From NCBI RefSeq assembly GCF_000504285.1, contig NZ_KI632511.1, forward strand, positions 9,096,154 through 9,160,153: a DNA stretch of 64,000 nt, read 5' to 3'. The notes below the pieces were generated by a model that was not told the DNA's origin, did no database searches, and saw only the letters and a list, made by a program, of their open reading frames with translations. Of this stretch, positions 9,195 to 17,004 are shown piece by piece (position 1 is the first letter of the stretch; every line of letters starts with the position of its first letter). The position numbers and the translations under genes were made by a program. This stretch comes from Actinospica robiniae DSM 44927. Lineage in GTDB: Bacteria > Actinomycetota > Actinomycetes > Streptomycetales > Catenulisporaceae.

Positions 9195-9920
9195 ATGACC
9201 ATGAGCAGAGGTCAGTTCATCGCCGTGACGGCCGTGCTCGCGGCGGCCGTGATGGCCGGGTCGGGGTATCTGGCGTACGCGTCGGTGGGCGGTTCGTCCA
9301 CGCCCCCGCAGAGCCTGCCGCCGGCCACCGGATCCAGCGCGACCGCGAGCGCGGACGGCTCGCCGGTCACCGTGCCGACGCTGACCGCGACCGTCGGCGC
9401 GAGCGCGTCGGCGTCGCCGAGCGCTGCCGCCTCCGCATCCGCGTCGGCCTCCGCCCCGGCGGCGCCCGGCTGCGGTGACGACGCCATCACGGTGAGCCTC
9501 GGCCAGGGCCAGGGCGCCGCCGGGCACGTCAGCGTCCTGCTGCTGTTCACCAACTCCTCCGGCCAGACCTGCACGCTGCAGGGGTATCCGGGCGCGGAGC
9601 TGGTGGACCCGAGCGGCACGCTCAAGCCGCTCGACGCCGTGCGGAAGCTGACCGGCAACATGGGCGGCGCGGTCGGCCTGGCCAAGCCGCCGCTGGTGAC
9701 GCTCGCGGTCGGGCAGACCGTCTCGGCCGTGCTGGAATGGTCCGACGTGCCCTCGGGCGACTCGTCCGCGTCCTGCTACACCTCGGCCGACACGCTCGAG
9801 GCGACCCCGCCCAACTCGAAGCGGAGCACCACGCTCGCGCTCGGTTCCTCCGCGACGGTGTGCGGCGCCTTCCAGGTGCACCCGGTGCTGCCGCTGATCG
9901 GGAACGCCCCGGCCTCCTGA
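9195..9920 (+). CDS. Secreted or membrane-anchored DUF4232 protein
   Basis: This 241-residue protein begins with a short positive stretch and the hydrophobic helix FIAVTAVLAAAVMAGSGYLAYA, either a signal peptide or an anchor. A Ser/Ala/Thr-rich linker follows (residues 35-92). The C-terminal domain opens CGDDAITVSLG and contains LLLFTNSSGQTCTLQGYPG, the usual DUF4232 pattern with paired Cys. Function of the family is unknown; members are extracellular in actinomycetes. The start is supported by GGAGGTG at 9183-9189. The end lies 3 bases from the convergent VIT gene. Confidence 0.8.
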   Translation: MTMSRGQFIAVTAVLAAAVMAGSGYLAYASVGGSSTPPQSLPPATGSSATASADGSPVTVPTLTATVGASASASPSAAASASASASAPAAPGCGDDAITVSLGQGQGAAGHVSVLLLFTNSSGQTCTLQGYPGAELVDPSGTLKPLDAVRKLTGNMGGAVGLAKPPLVTLAVGQTVSAVLEWSDVPSGDSSASCYTSADTLEATPPNSKRSTTLALGSSATVCGAFQVHPVLPLIGNAPAS

Positions 9921-9923
9921 GGC

Positions 9924-10661
9924 TCAGCCGACGCCGGTGCCGATGAGATTGCCGATGAGGTAGGTGGCACCGGCCGCGACGGCGGCGAGCAGCAGCTGGC
10001 GCAGCGCGCTGAACCAGACCGGCCGCGAGGTCAGCTTGCCCACCGCGCCGCCGCCGATCAGCGCGCCCAGCGCCGCCAGCACCAGGGCCAGCCAGAGCAG
10101 CTGCGAGCCGAAGAGGTAGGGCGCGAGCGGGATGATCGCGCCGAGGGTGAAGGACGCGAACGACGCGCCGGCCGCAGTCAACGGCGAGGGCAGGTCGTGC
10201 GGGTCGACGCCGAGCTCCTCGCGCACGTGCAGGGTCAGGCCGTGGTCCGGCTGGGCCGAGATCTGCTCGACCACTTTGCGGGCGAGCTCGGGCTCGACAC
10301 CCTGCGCCACGAACGCGGCGGCCAGCTCGGCCCGCTCGCCGATCGGGTTGCGCTTGAGCTCGTTGCGCTCCTTGGCCACTTCGGCCTGCACCAGCTCGTT
10401 CTGCGAGGAGACCGAGACGTACTCGCCGGTCGCCATGGAGAACGCGCCGGCCACCAGGCCGGCCACGCCGGTCAGCGCCACCGTGTGGACCGAGCCGCCG
10501 CCCGCGCCCACCCCGCTGATCAGCGAGACGTTGGTGACCAGGCCGTCCATCGCGCCGAAGACGGCCGGGCGCAGCCAGCCCCCGGACACGTCGCGGTGGT
10601 GGTGCGCGGGCGGCGGTCCCGGGGTGCGCGGGGAGTGCGGTTTGTCGGCTGCCTCAGGCAA
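9924..10661 (-). CDS. VIT1/CCC1-family metal (Fe/Mn) transporter
   Basis: This 245-residue membrane protein contains the VIT1/CCC1 signature HHHRDVSGGWLRPAVFGAMDGLVTN and the second conserved helix LVAGAFSMATGEYVSVSSQNE, followed by a hydrophilic metal-binding segment (residues about 95-150) and three C-terminal helices. Family members move Fe2+ or Mn2+ out of the cytoplasm. The frame is open back to 10937, but only the TTG at 10661 has a good ribosome-binding site (GGAG eight bases upstream) and gives a normal N-terminus; GTG at 10589 would remove the His cluster. It is divergent from the chitinase-like gene. Confidence 0.87.
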   Translation of the reverse strand: MPEAADKPHSPRTPGPPPAHHHRDVSGGWLRPAVFGAMDGLVTNVSLISGVGAGGGSVHTVALTGVAGLVAGAFSMATGEYVSVSSQNELVQAEVAKERNELKRNPIGERAELAAAFVAQGVEPELARKVVEQISAQPDHGLTLHVREELGVDPHDLPSPLTAAGASFASFTLGAIIPLAPYLFGSQLLWLALVLAALGALIGGGAVGKLTSRPVWFSALRQLLLAAVAAGATYLIGNLIGTGVG

Positions 10662-10897
10662 AACGGCTCCGGTCTTCTTGCGGTCGCAGGCACGCCGCAG
10701 CGTGGCGGGCGGAGGTGGGATAGGCGCAACTTTACATGCCCGGGCGCGCCCTTGTCGGCCCGGACCCGGCCGCGCAGCGCCGGTGGCGGCCCGCGCCGGA
10801 CGACGGAGCACCGGTGCGCATCGGGAAGGGGAGTGAACCGGTTGCCCGGGGCCCGAGAAGAGCGCCTCCGGGCGGTTGAACAGCCCTGAGATAAGGG

Positions 10898-10909
10898 TGG
10901 TCCAGACCC
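10898..10909. promoter_or_regulatory. DasR-like operator 1 (dre) before GH18 gene
   Basis: TGGTCCAGACCC resembles the DasR site core TGGTCTAGACCA and the repeats known from Streptomyces chitinase promoters. It lies just upstream of a TTGACA box at 10910-10915. Regulation by a GntR-family DasR homologue sensing glucosamine-6-phosphate is inferred from that similarity. Confidence 0.65.
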
Positions 10910-10934
10910 TTGACACGGCCAATGGTCTGGACCA
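10910..10934 (+). promoter_or_regulatory. Promoter -35 and DasR-like operator 2 before GH18 gene
   Basis: TTGACA at 10910-10915 is a consensus -35 box. TGGTCTGGACCA at 10923-10934 differs from the DasR consensus core by one base and falls in the spacer, where a bound repressor would block RNA polymerase. It is the reverse complement of operator 1 over 11 bases. No clear -10 box was found; a weak candidate lies near 10935-10940. The rest of 10662-10979 shows no gene. Confidence 0.65.
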
Positions 10935-10979
10935 CATTCTCGGCAGGCGCCGTGTCGCGGCGCGTTTCGAGCCGAGGAG

Positions 10980-12551
10980 ATGTCAGCCTTGAGCCACCCA
11001 CCCACATCCTCATCACCCACGTCGGCTTCCGGGCCGGGCGGCCGTCGCCGTCGGACGGCGGCGTTGGTCTCCGGCGCTTTGGCGGTCGGTCTGGTCGCGA
11101 GTGTCAGTCTGCTGGCGAGTCCGGCGACGGCGGCGGCGACGAATCTGTTGTCGGATCCGGGCTTCGAGTCCTCGCTCTCCGGGTGGAGTTGCGATGCGGG
11201 GACGGCGGCGGTGGTCTCCTCGCCGGTGCACGCGGGTTCGGGGGCGCTGGCCGGGTCGCCTTCGTCTTCGGATGACGCGCAGTGTACGCAGACGGTCTCG
11301 GTGGTGCCGAACACGTCGTACACGTTGTCGGGGTATGTCGAGGGCTCGTATGTGTATATCGGGGTGAGCGGGGGCTCTTCGACGTGGACGCCGAGTGCGT
11401 CGAGTTGGCAGCAGTTGAGCGTGACGTTCACCACCGGTGCGTCGCAGACCTCTGTGCAGGTGTTCGTGCACGGCTGGTATGCGCAGCCGACGTATTACGC
11501 GGATGACCTGGCGCTGACCGGGCCGGCCGGGGCGAGCTCCTCGCCGTCCGCGAGCGCGTCCGCGAGCAAGACCCCCACGCCGTCCGCAAGCGCCAGCGCG
11601 AGCCCGTCGCACTCCGCCAGCCCGAGCGCCTCACCGACGCCGACCGGCACCACCAGCTCGCCGCCCGGAGGCCTGAACTGGAAGGTCGCGCCGTACATCG
11701 ACATCACCGCCTCCACGCCGACGCTGCTGCAGGTCGAGCAGGCCACCGGGCAGAAGACGTTCACCCTCGCGTTCCTGCTCGGCAGCAGCGCGGGCTGCGT
11801 GCCGGAGTGGGGCGGGACCATCCCGCTGACCGACTCGCGCATCATCGGCGAGATCAACGCGCTGCGGGCGGCGGGCGGTGACGTCGCGGTGTCCTTCGGC
11901 GGCGCGCAGGGCCCCTACCTCGAGACGACGTGTTCGGGTGAGTCGGCGCTCGAGGCCGCGTACCAGAGCGTGGTGAGCACCTTGAAGGTGACGCACCTCG
12001 ACTTCGACATGGAGGCGGCCACCAACACCTCCGAGGTCAACCAGGCCATCGCGCAGGTCCAGGCGGCCAACCCGGGCCTGGTCATCTCCTACACGCTCGA
12101 AGTGCAGGCGGCGACCTACGGCCTGACCCCCGCGCTCGGCGTGCAGGTGCTGCAGAACGCGGTCTCCGAAGGCGTGAAGGTCGGCATCGTCAACCCGATG
12201 ACCATGGACTTCGCGCCCGACGGCGATTGGGGCACCAGCGTGATCGAGGCCGCGCAGTCCACCGAGGCGCAGATGGCGACGATCTGGCCGAGCTACTCCA
12301 GCGCACAGCTCTACGCGATGCTCGGAGTCACCCCGATGATCGGCGACAACGACACCGGCCCGGTGTTCACCATCGCCGACGCGCAGCAGCTGCTCTCCTT
12401 CGCGAAGTCCAACCACATCGGGCGCCTGGCCTTCTGGTCCGTGGGCCGCGACAACGGCGGCTGCGCCGGCGGCGGCGTCTCGCCGACCTGCAGCGGCATC
12501 TCGCAGTCGAGCTTCCAGTTCACCTCGATTTTCGCCGGATTCACCGGGTAA
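10980..12551 (+). CDS. Secreted GH18 chitinase-like enzyme with N-terminal carbohydrate-binding module
   Basis: This 523-residue protein has an Arg-rich signal peptide (RRRRTAALVSGALAVGLVAS, cleavage near residue 53), a beta-sandwich carbohydrate-binding module (about 54-182, starting NLLSDPGFESSLSGW), a Ser/Pro/Thr linker (183-230) and a GH18 barrel (231-523). The catalytic motif reads THLDFDME at 338-345, with Glu345 the presumed acid. The usual first Asp of DxxDxDxE is Thr here. Chitin or a related GlcNAc polymer is the expected substrate, which fits the two DasR-like operators upstream. A strong hairpin terminator follows. Confidence 0.88.
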   Translation: MSALSHPPTSSSPTSASGPGGRRRRTAALVSGALAVGLVASVSLLASPATAAATNLLSDPGFESSLSGWSCDAGTAAVVSSPVHAGSGALAGSPSSSDDAQCTQTVSVVPNTSYTLSGYVEGSYVYIGVSGGSSTWTPSASSWQQLSVTFTTGASQTSVQVFVHGWYAQPTYYADDLALTGPAGASSSPSASASASKTPTPSASASASPSHSASPSASPTPTGTTSSPPGGLNWKVAPYIDITASTPTLLQVEQATGQKTFTLAFLLGSSAGCVPEWGGTIPLTDSRIIGEINALRAAGGDVAVSFGGAQGPYLETTCSGESALEAAYQSVVSTLKVTHLDFDMEAATNTSEVNQAIAQVQAANPGLVISYTLEVQAATYGLTPALGVQVLQNAVSEGVKVGIVNPMTMDFAPDGDWGTSVIEAAQSTEAQMATIWPSYSSAQLYAMLGVTPMIGDNDTGPVFTIADAQQLLSFAKSNHIGRLAFWSVGRDNGGCAGGGVSPTCSGISQSSFQFTSIFAGFTG

Positions 12552-12570
12552 CACCCCGGCGCACCGGCCC

Positions 12571-12602
12571 GGTCGGCGTCCCCACCTGCGGGGACGCCGA
12601 CC
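12571..12602 (+). terminator. Hairpin terminator after GH18 gene
   Basis: GGTCGGCGTCCCC and its exact reverse complement, separated by six bases, form a 13-base-pair stem. There is no U tract, as is usual for high-GC actinobacteria. It ends 17 bases before the -10 box of the next gene. Confidence 0.75.
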
Positions 12603-12630
12603 AGTCGGTGGCGCGACGTATCCTGCGGGT

Positions 12631-13527
12631 ATGCGTGTGCGACCCCTTCTGGACTGGCCCGGCGGCGAGGCCGCGGCGGCCTCCGCGATCGGACCGGCCA
12701 TGGGCGTCCTCGACGACGTGGCCCGCATCCTCGACCACGGCGAAGTCGCCGTGCTCAGCGGCGCCGGCCTCTCGACCGAATCGGGCATCCCGGACTACCG
12801 CGGCGTCACCGGCACCCTGCGCCGGCACACGCCCATGACCTACCAGGAGTTCGTCTCCAGCGAGGCCGGCCGGCGGCGCTACTGGGCCCGCAGCCACGTC
12901 GGCTGGCGCACGATCACCGGGTCGAAGCCGAACTCCGGCCATGCCGCGGTGGCGGCGCTCGGCCTGGGCGGCCACGTCTCGGGCGTGATCACGCAGAACG
13001 TGGACGGCCTGCACACCGCTGCGGGCACGCCCGATCCGATCGAGCTGCACGGCGCCCTGGCCCGGGTGATCTGCCTGGACTGCGGGACGCTGAGCTCGCG
13101 CGAGGCGCTGGACCGCAGGTTGCGCACGGCCAACCCGGACTTCCACGACGGCGGCGGCACTCGGATCAACCCGGACGGCGACGTCGAACTCGACGACGCG
13201 GCGGTGGCGGCGTTCGACTTCGTCCCCTGCGACGTGTGCGGCGGCACGCTCAAGCCCGACGTCGTCTTCTTCGGTGAGAACGTGCCCAAACCGAAGGTCG
13301 CGCAGTGCTACGAGCTGATCGACAGTTCGCGCGCGCTGCTCGTGCTCGGCTCGTCGTTGACGGTGATGTCCGGCCTGCGGTTCGTCAAGTACGCCGCGAA
13401 GGCCGGGAAGCCGGTCGCGATCATCAACCAGGGGCCCACCCGCGGCGACGCCCACGCTCTCGTCCGTCTCGAGGCGCCCCTCGGCATCAGCCTGACGACG
13501 CTGGTCACGCGGCTGGCCACGGCCTAG
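12631..13527 (+). CDS. Sir2-family NAD-dependent protein deacylase
   Basis: This 298-residue sirtuin has the NAD-binding motif GAGLSTESGIPDYRG (44-58), TQNVDGLH (121-128), the catalytic His140 in ELHGAL, and a zinc site of two CxxC pairs (Cys148/151 and Cys200/203). The FGENVPKP and GSSLTVMSG segments complete the Rossmann fold. It removes acetyl or other acyl groups from lysine, releasing nicotinamide. TATCCT at 12619-12624 sits six bases before the ATG, so a leaderless message is likely; ATG at 12700 is an alternative start. Its stop overlaps the convergent Nudix gene by four bases. Confidence 0.93.
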   Translation: MRVRPLLDWPGGEAAAASAIGPAMGVLDDVARILDHGEVAVLSGAGLSTESGIPDYRGVTGTLRRHTPMTYQEFVSSEAGRRRYWARSHVGWRTITGSKPNSGHAAVAALGLGGHVSGVITQNVDGLHTAAGTPDPIELHGALARVICLDCGTLSSREALDRRLRTANPDFHDGGGTRINPDGDVELDDAAVAAFDFVPCDVCGGTLKPDVVFFGENVPKPKVAQCYELIDSSRALLVLGSSLTVMSGLRFVKYAAKAGKPVAIINQGPTRGDAHALVRLEAPLGISLTTLVTRLATA

Positions 13528-14003
13528 GGCCGGGAGAACCACGCCTCCGGCGCGCCCTCGAGGTAGCGCTGGATGCAGTTGGTGTGCCGCGGCGGAAGCT
13601 CCGGCAGTTCGTCCAGCGCGTACCAGCCCACGTCCACCGACTCGTCGTCGTTGACCCGCGCCTCGCCCGATAGCGCGCGGCACAGGAACGCCACATCCAT
13701 GTACACGGCTTGATCGCCGTTGGCGTGGGCGAACTGCGGCGTCGTCTCGACCGCGAGGACGCGCTCGATCTCCGCGACGACGCCGGTCTCTTCCAGGATC
13801 TCGCGGACGATGCCGTGGCCCGGCTGCTCGCCCGGCTCCAGGCAGCCGGTGACCAGCGTCCACTTCAGGTTGTCCGCCCGCCGGACCAGCAGGACCCGGC
13901 CCGCGTCGTCCATCACCATGCCGGTGACGCCGGGCAGCCACAGCAGGTCCTGGCCGATCTTCTCGCGAATCGCGACGATGAATTCGGGGATCGGCATGCC
14001 CAC
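13524..14003 (-). CDS. Nudix hydrolase
   Basis: This 159-residue protein has a complete Nudix box, GCLEPGEQPGHGIVREILEETGVV (residues about 59-82), with the REILEE helix that binds Mg2+. Upstream strands (LLWLPGVTGMVMDDAGRVLLVRR) and the C-terminal YALDELPELPP segment match MutT/NADH pyrophosphatase-like members acting on nucleoside diphosphate derivatives. Exact substrate is unknown. A second ATG two codons in (13997) is equally possible as start. It is convergent with the sirtuin gene. Confidence 0.9.
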   Translation of the reverse strand: MGMPIPEFIVAIREKIGQDLLWLPGVTGMVMDDAGRVLLVRRADNLKWTLVTGCLEPGEQPGHGIVREILEETGVVAEIERVLAVETTPQFAHANGDQAVYMDVAFLCRALSGEARVNDDESVDVGWYALDELPELPPRHTNCIQRYLEGAPEAWFSRP

Positions 14004-14210
14004 GTCCTCCAGCTCGGCGAGATCGGATTCGGCCGCCGCACCACCTTCGGCCCGGCCGCGCGATCAGCTTAGCGAGCCCGCGCGGCCGTCCGCGCAAGCG
14101 TCCGCCGGCGCCGGGCGTCCCAAGAAAACCCGCCTCCCAGCAGGGCGGGCCGTGTATCTGATATGACAAACTCGCTGTGCAAGTGATCTCGTCGCAAGGA
14201 GAGTACGACG

Positions 14211-15290
14211 GTGCGAGCCCACACCCGTGAGCGCTTCGGCGCCCTGCCCGACGGCACCCCGGTGGACCGCTGGACCCTGACCGACGAGACGACCGGCGCC
14301 ACCGCCGCGATCCTCGACTACGGCGCGATCCTGCAGGCGCTGCGCCTGCCCGACGCCGCCGGCCGCACCGCGAACGTCGTGCTCGGCTTCGACAACCTGC
14401 CGGACTACCTCGAGCGCAGCCCCTTCTTCGGCTGCGTGGTGGGGCGCTTCGCCAACCGGATCGCCGGCGGCGAGTACGAGCTCGACGGCGTCCGGGTCAA
14501 GCTGCCGATCAACGACGGGCCGCGGCCCAACACGCTGCACGGCGGCCGCCCCGGCTTCGGCGCCCGGATGTGGCAGGCGCAGGCCGAGGACGTGGACGGC
14601 GGCGCCGCGCTCACCCTCAGCCGGACCAGCCCGGACGGCGAGGAGGGTTTCCCCGGCGCGCTGAATGTGAGCGTGCGCTATATCCTCGCGAACGGCAGCC
14701 TCACTCTGGAGTACCGGGCCGAGACCGGCGCGCCGACGGTCATCAACCTGACCAACCACGCCCACTTCAACATGGCCGGCGAAGGCTCGGGCTCGGTGCT
14801 GGAGCAGGACCTGACCATCGCCGCCGACGAGTACATCCCCGTCGACGGCGTGCTGATCCCGCTCGACGGCCCGGCGCCGGTGGAGGGCACGCCCTTCGAC
14901 TTCCGCACCGCGCAGAAGGTGGGCGCGAGGCTGAGCGACCCGCACCCCCAGCTGCGACTGGCCGACGGCTACGACCACTGCTACGTCCTCCCGGGAGGGC
15001 GCACCGCGGCCCCGCGCCCCTTCGCCTCCCTGCACGACCCGGTCAGCGGCCGCGTCCTGCGCTTCGCGACCACCGAACCGGGCGTCCAGGTGTACTCCGC
15101 CAACGACTTCGACGGTTCCCTCACCGGCACCGGCGGCAAGCCCTACGGCCCGTACGCCGGCATCGCCCTCGAGACGCAGCATTTCCCGGACGCGCCCAAC
15201 CGCCCGGACTACCCCTCGACGGCGCTGCGCCCGGGCGAGGTGTTCGAGTCGACGACGGTGCTGGAGTTCGGCGACGCGGCAGGGTCCTGA
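14211..15290 (+). CDS. galM: Aldose 1-epimerase (galactose mutarotase)
   Basis: This 359-residue enzyme interconverts alpha and beta anomers of aldoses. Family signatures seen are GRFANRIAGGEY (79-90), LHGGRPGFG with His110, the catalytic His183 in NLTNHAHFN, and the C-terminal IALETQHFPDAPN whose Glu is the base. The GTG start has AAGGAGAG at 14197-14204. It ends directly against the convergent flavin reductase gene. Whether it serves general sugar use or the neighbouring organosulfur locus cannot be told. Confidence 0.93.
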   Translation: MRAHTRERFGALPDGTPVDRWTLTDETTGATAAILDYGAILQALRLPDAAGRTANVVLGFDNLPDYLERSPFFGCVVGRFANRIAGGEYELDGVRVKLPINDGPRPNTLHGGRPGFGARMWQAQAEDVDGGAALTLSRTSPDGEEGFPGALNVSVRYILANGSLTLEYRAETGAPTVINLTNHAHFNMAGEGSGSVLEQDLTIAADEYIPVDGVLIPLDGPAPVEGTPFDFRTAQKVGARLSDPHPQLRLADGYDHCYVLPGGRTAAPRPFASLHDPVSGRVLRFATTEPGVQVYSANDFDGSLTGTGGKPYGPYAGIALETQHFPDAPNRPDYPSTALRPGEVFESTTVLEFGDAAGS

Positions 15291-15788
15291 TCAGGAGGCC
15301 GCGAGGCGCCGATACCGGCTGCCGTGGAAGACCAGCGGCGGGATCTGCGGGTCGGTGCCGAGGCGGTGCACGCCCAGCAGCACGATCTCGTGGTCCCCGG
15401 CCCGGATCTCGCGCTCGATCGAGCAGTCGAACCAGGCGCTGGCGTGGTCGAGCAGGATCGCGCCGTCCTCGGTGGCGTGCCAGGACAGCTCGGCGAACCG
15501 GTCGATGCCGCGCGAAGCGAGGCGCCGGCTGGCCGTCTCCTGCTCGTGGCTGAGCACGCTGACGCCGAGCCGGGGTGCGTGGCGCAGCGTCTGCCAGGTT
15601 TCCGAGGACGTGGCCACGCACACCGAGACGAGCGGCGGCGCGAGCGAGACGGAGGTGAAGGAGTTGGCCGCCATGCCCACCGGCACGCCGTCGATGACGG
15701 CCGCCAGCGCGGTCACGCCGGTGGGGAACGCGCCGAGCACGCGGCGCAGCGTGGCCGGTTCGACCTCGAGATCCACGGTGACGGTCAT
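15291..15788 (-). CDS. Flavin reductase domain protein (FMN-binding split barrel)
   Basis: This 165-residue protein matches the small flavin reductase family that supplies FMNH2 or FADH2 to two-component monooxygenases: RRVLGAFPTGVTALAAVIDGV, GMAANSFTSVSLAPPLVSVCV, and the C-terminal GDHEIVLLGVHRL and PLVFHGSRYRRL. Its ATG overlaps the stop of the upstream FMN reductase gene (ATGA), so the two are one operon led by the sulfur-type leader peptide at 16495-16593. The obvious client is the FMNH2-dependent monooxygenase at 21278-22642. Confidence 0.9.
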   Translation of the reverse strand: MTVTVDLEVEPATLRRVLGAFPTGVTALAAVIDGVPVGMAANSFTSVSLAPPLVSVCVATSSETWQTLRHAPRLGVSVLSHEQETASRRLASRGIDRFAELSWHATEDGAILLDHASAWFDCSIEREIRAGDHEIVLLGVHRLGTDPQIPPLVFHGSRYRRLAAS

Positions 15789-16369
15789 GCTTGGCCTGCT
15801 TCCGTCTTGTCCGCGGCGCGCAGCGCGGCGGCGATCCGCGGGCGGGCCGCGGTGAGCCAGGGTTCGTAGGCGCTCGCCTCGTCGAACGCGCTGTCGAGCA
15901 CGTAGAGGGCGCGCGTCGGCAGCACCGCGTCGAGTTCGGCGAGCACCGGCTTGAGGAAGACCTCGGGGGCGAGCGCGTGGGCCGGTCCGGCGCCGAGCAT
16001 CAGCGGCACGGCGATCACGCCGTCGAGGCCGTTGTTCGGGAAGCGGTCGAGGAAGAGCTTGAGCAGGCCGGTGTACGTGGCCTTATACGTGGGGCTGGCG
16101 AAGACCACCAGGTCGAGGCCGCGGACCGCCTCGACGGCGTCGCCGACCTCGGTGTCGGACCAGTCCAGCAGGCCGGCGCCGAACGCGGCGAGGTCGATCG
16201 CCGGTTCCGGGGCCCGGCCGGTGAGCTCCGCGGCCAGCCGGGCGGCGGCCTGGAAGGTGCGCGAGGCGGGCTTCGGGTTGCCCACCACGATGCCGACGCG
16301 CACGGCGGCGGAAGCTTCGGTGAACCCGGATTCGGGGGAGGGGCCGGCGGATGGAGAGTATGGATTCAC
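15785..16369 (-). CDS. NADPH-dependent FMN reductase (SsuE/MsuE-like)
   Basis: This 194-residue flavodoxin-fold reductase has the FMN-binding loop VVGNPKPASRTF, the LVVFASPTYKATYTGLLKLFLDRFP segment typical of SsuE/MsuE, and a C-terminal helix region. It would reduce FMN for a desulfonating monooxygenase. The GTG start at 16369 gives an unstructured 22-residue lead before the first strand (VRVGIVVG); a GAGAGA stretch precedes it. It is the first gene after the leader peptide and is coupled to the second flavin reductase by a 4-base overlap. Confidence 0.87.
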   Translation of the reverse strand: MNPYSPSAGPSPESGFTEASAAVRVGIVVGNPKPASRTFQAAARLAAELTGRAPEPAIDLAAFGAGLLDWSDTEVGDAVEAVRGLDLVVFASPTYKATYTGLLKLFLDRFPNNGLDGVIAVPLMLGAGPAHALAPEVFLKPVLAELDAVLPTRALYVLDSAFDEASAYEPWLTAARPRIAAALRAADKTEAGQA

Positions 16370-16460
16370 GGTTCTCTCTCGCAGAAGATCGGACGGACGC
16401 GAGGCGGTGATCGAGGCGCGATCAGCCGCGCGGGGCGCGGGCAGCCCGGCGGCGGCACCG

Positions 16461-16473
16461 GGCGCGAGGCGCC
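16461..16473 (-). promoter_or_regulatory. GC palindrome between leader peptide and FMN reductase gene
   Basis: GGCGC-GAG-GCGCC lies 22 bases past the leader stop (minus strand), inside the 125-base stretch before the FMN reductase start. It may be part of an attenuator; this is inference. Confidence 0.35.
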
Positions 16474-16494
16474 GGCGGCCCGGGCGTGATCAGC

Positions 16495-16593
16495 TCAGCG
16501 ACACAGCGCGCTGCACACGCGCGCGAAATCGACGTGGCGACGGACCACCAGGCGCGGTGTGATCGGGGCGGTGCGTGCGGCGAAACGACGCAT
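16495..16593 (-). CDS. Sulfur-metabolism leader peptide (32 aa), leftward unit
   Basis: This short gene encodes 32 residues ending VRRHVDFARVCSALCR, with Cys codons at positions 27 and 31 just before the stop. The RHVD-x-x-RV-x-SALC ending matches short leader peptides found upstream of sulfur assimilation genes across actinomycetes. A near-perfect ribosome-binding site (GGAGGTGA) sits upstream and a consensus promoter lies at 16646-16674. Stalling at the Cys codons when Cys-tRNA is scarce would be expected to open the downstream FMN reductase/flavin reductase genes; the mechanism is inferred, the peptide itself is read directly. Confidence 0.85.
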   Translation of the reverse strand: MRRFAARTAPITPRLVVRRHVDFARVCSALCR

Positions 16594-16645
16594 CTCCCGT
16601 TCACCTCCGCTCTTGAAGTCCCCTATGAGTGCCGTCCGCTTTCGA

Positions 16646-16674
16646 AACTAGACACAGCCCGGCAGGGCTGTCAA
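16646..16674 (-). promoter_or_regulatory. Promoter of leftward flavin reductase operon, with palindrome in spacer
   Basis: On the minus strand TTGACA (16669-16674), a 17-base spacer and CTAGTT (16646-16651) form a good vegetative-type promoter. The spacer is almost filled by the inverted repeat ACAGCCC-GGCA-GGGCTGT (16654-16671), well placed for a repressor or activator. Confidence 0.65.
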
Positions 16675-16706
16675 TCAACGTCCATCCGCCGACCACTGGG
16701 ACGCGC

Positions 16707-16736
16707 TTGACACCCCGTCGAAGCCGTCCCTATCGT
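16707..16736 (+). promoter_or_regulatory. Promoter of rightward sulfur unit
   Basis: TTGACA (16707-16712), an 18-base spacer and TATCGT (16731-16736) point rightward to the leader peptide at 16801 and the ROK regulator. It is back to back with the leftward promoter, only 33 bases away. Confidence 0.65.
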
Positions 16737-16800
16737 CAAGCCGAGGTCAGCGTATTTCCCGGGCCCCGCCCGGCAATCGGACGTGAGGAGGGTGAGACGC

Positions 16801-16905
16801 ATGGCATCCGCGCGCACCATCGCCGCCCGCACGCGTTTCTCCGCGCTTCTCGTCGCCCGCCGCCACGTCGATCTCCTGCGCGTCAACAGCGCCCTGTGTA
16901 ACTGA
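16801..16905 (+). CDS. Sulfur-metabolism leader peptide (34 aa), before ROK regulator
   Basis: This 34-residue leader reads to ARRHVDLLRVNSALCN, again with Cys at the penultimate position and the conserved RHVDLLRV-x-SALC ending. The start ATG has GAGGAGGGTGAG at 16785-16796. It mirrors the divergent leader at 16495-16593, showing that both units are placed under the same kind of sulfur or Cys sensing. A GC hairpin follows at 16936-16950, before the ROK gene. Confidence 0.85.
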   Translation: MASARTIAARTRFSALLVARRHVDLLRVNSALCN

Positions 16906-16935
16906 GTCCTTCCGAGTATTCGCAGCGTTCTCGCC

Positions 16936-16950
16936 GCCCGCGCCGCGGGC
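16936..16950 (+). promoter_or_regulatory. Hairpin between leader peptide and ROK gene
   Basis: GCCCGC-GCC-GCGGGC lies 31 bases after the leader stop. It is a candidate attenuator stem; no U tract is seen. Confidence 0.4.
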
Positions 16951-17004
16951 CGGTGCGGCCTGCCTGAAATCCGAACGTCTCAGCCATCGAAACAGGGGAT
17001 CATC

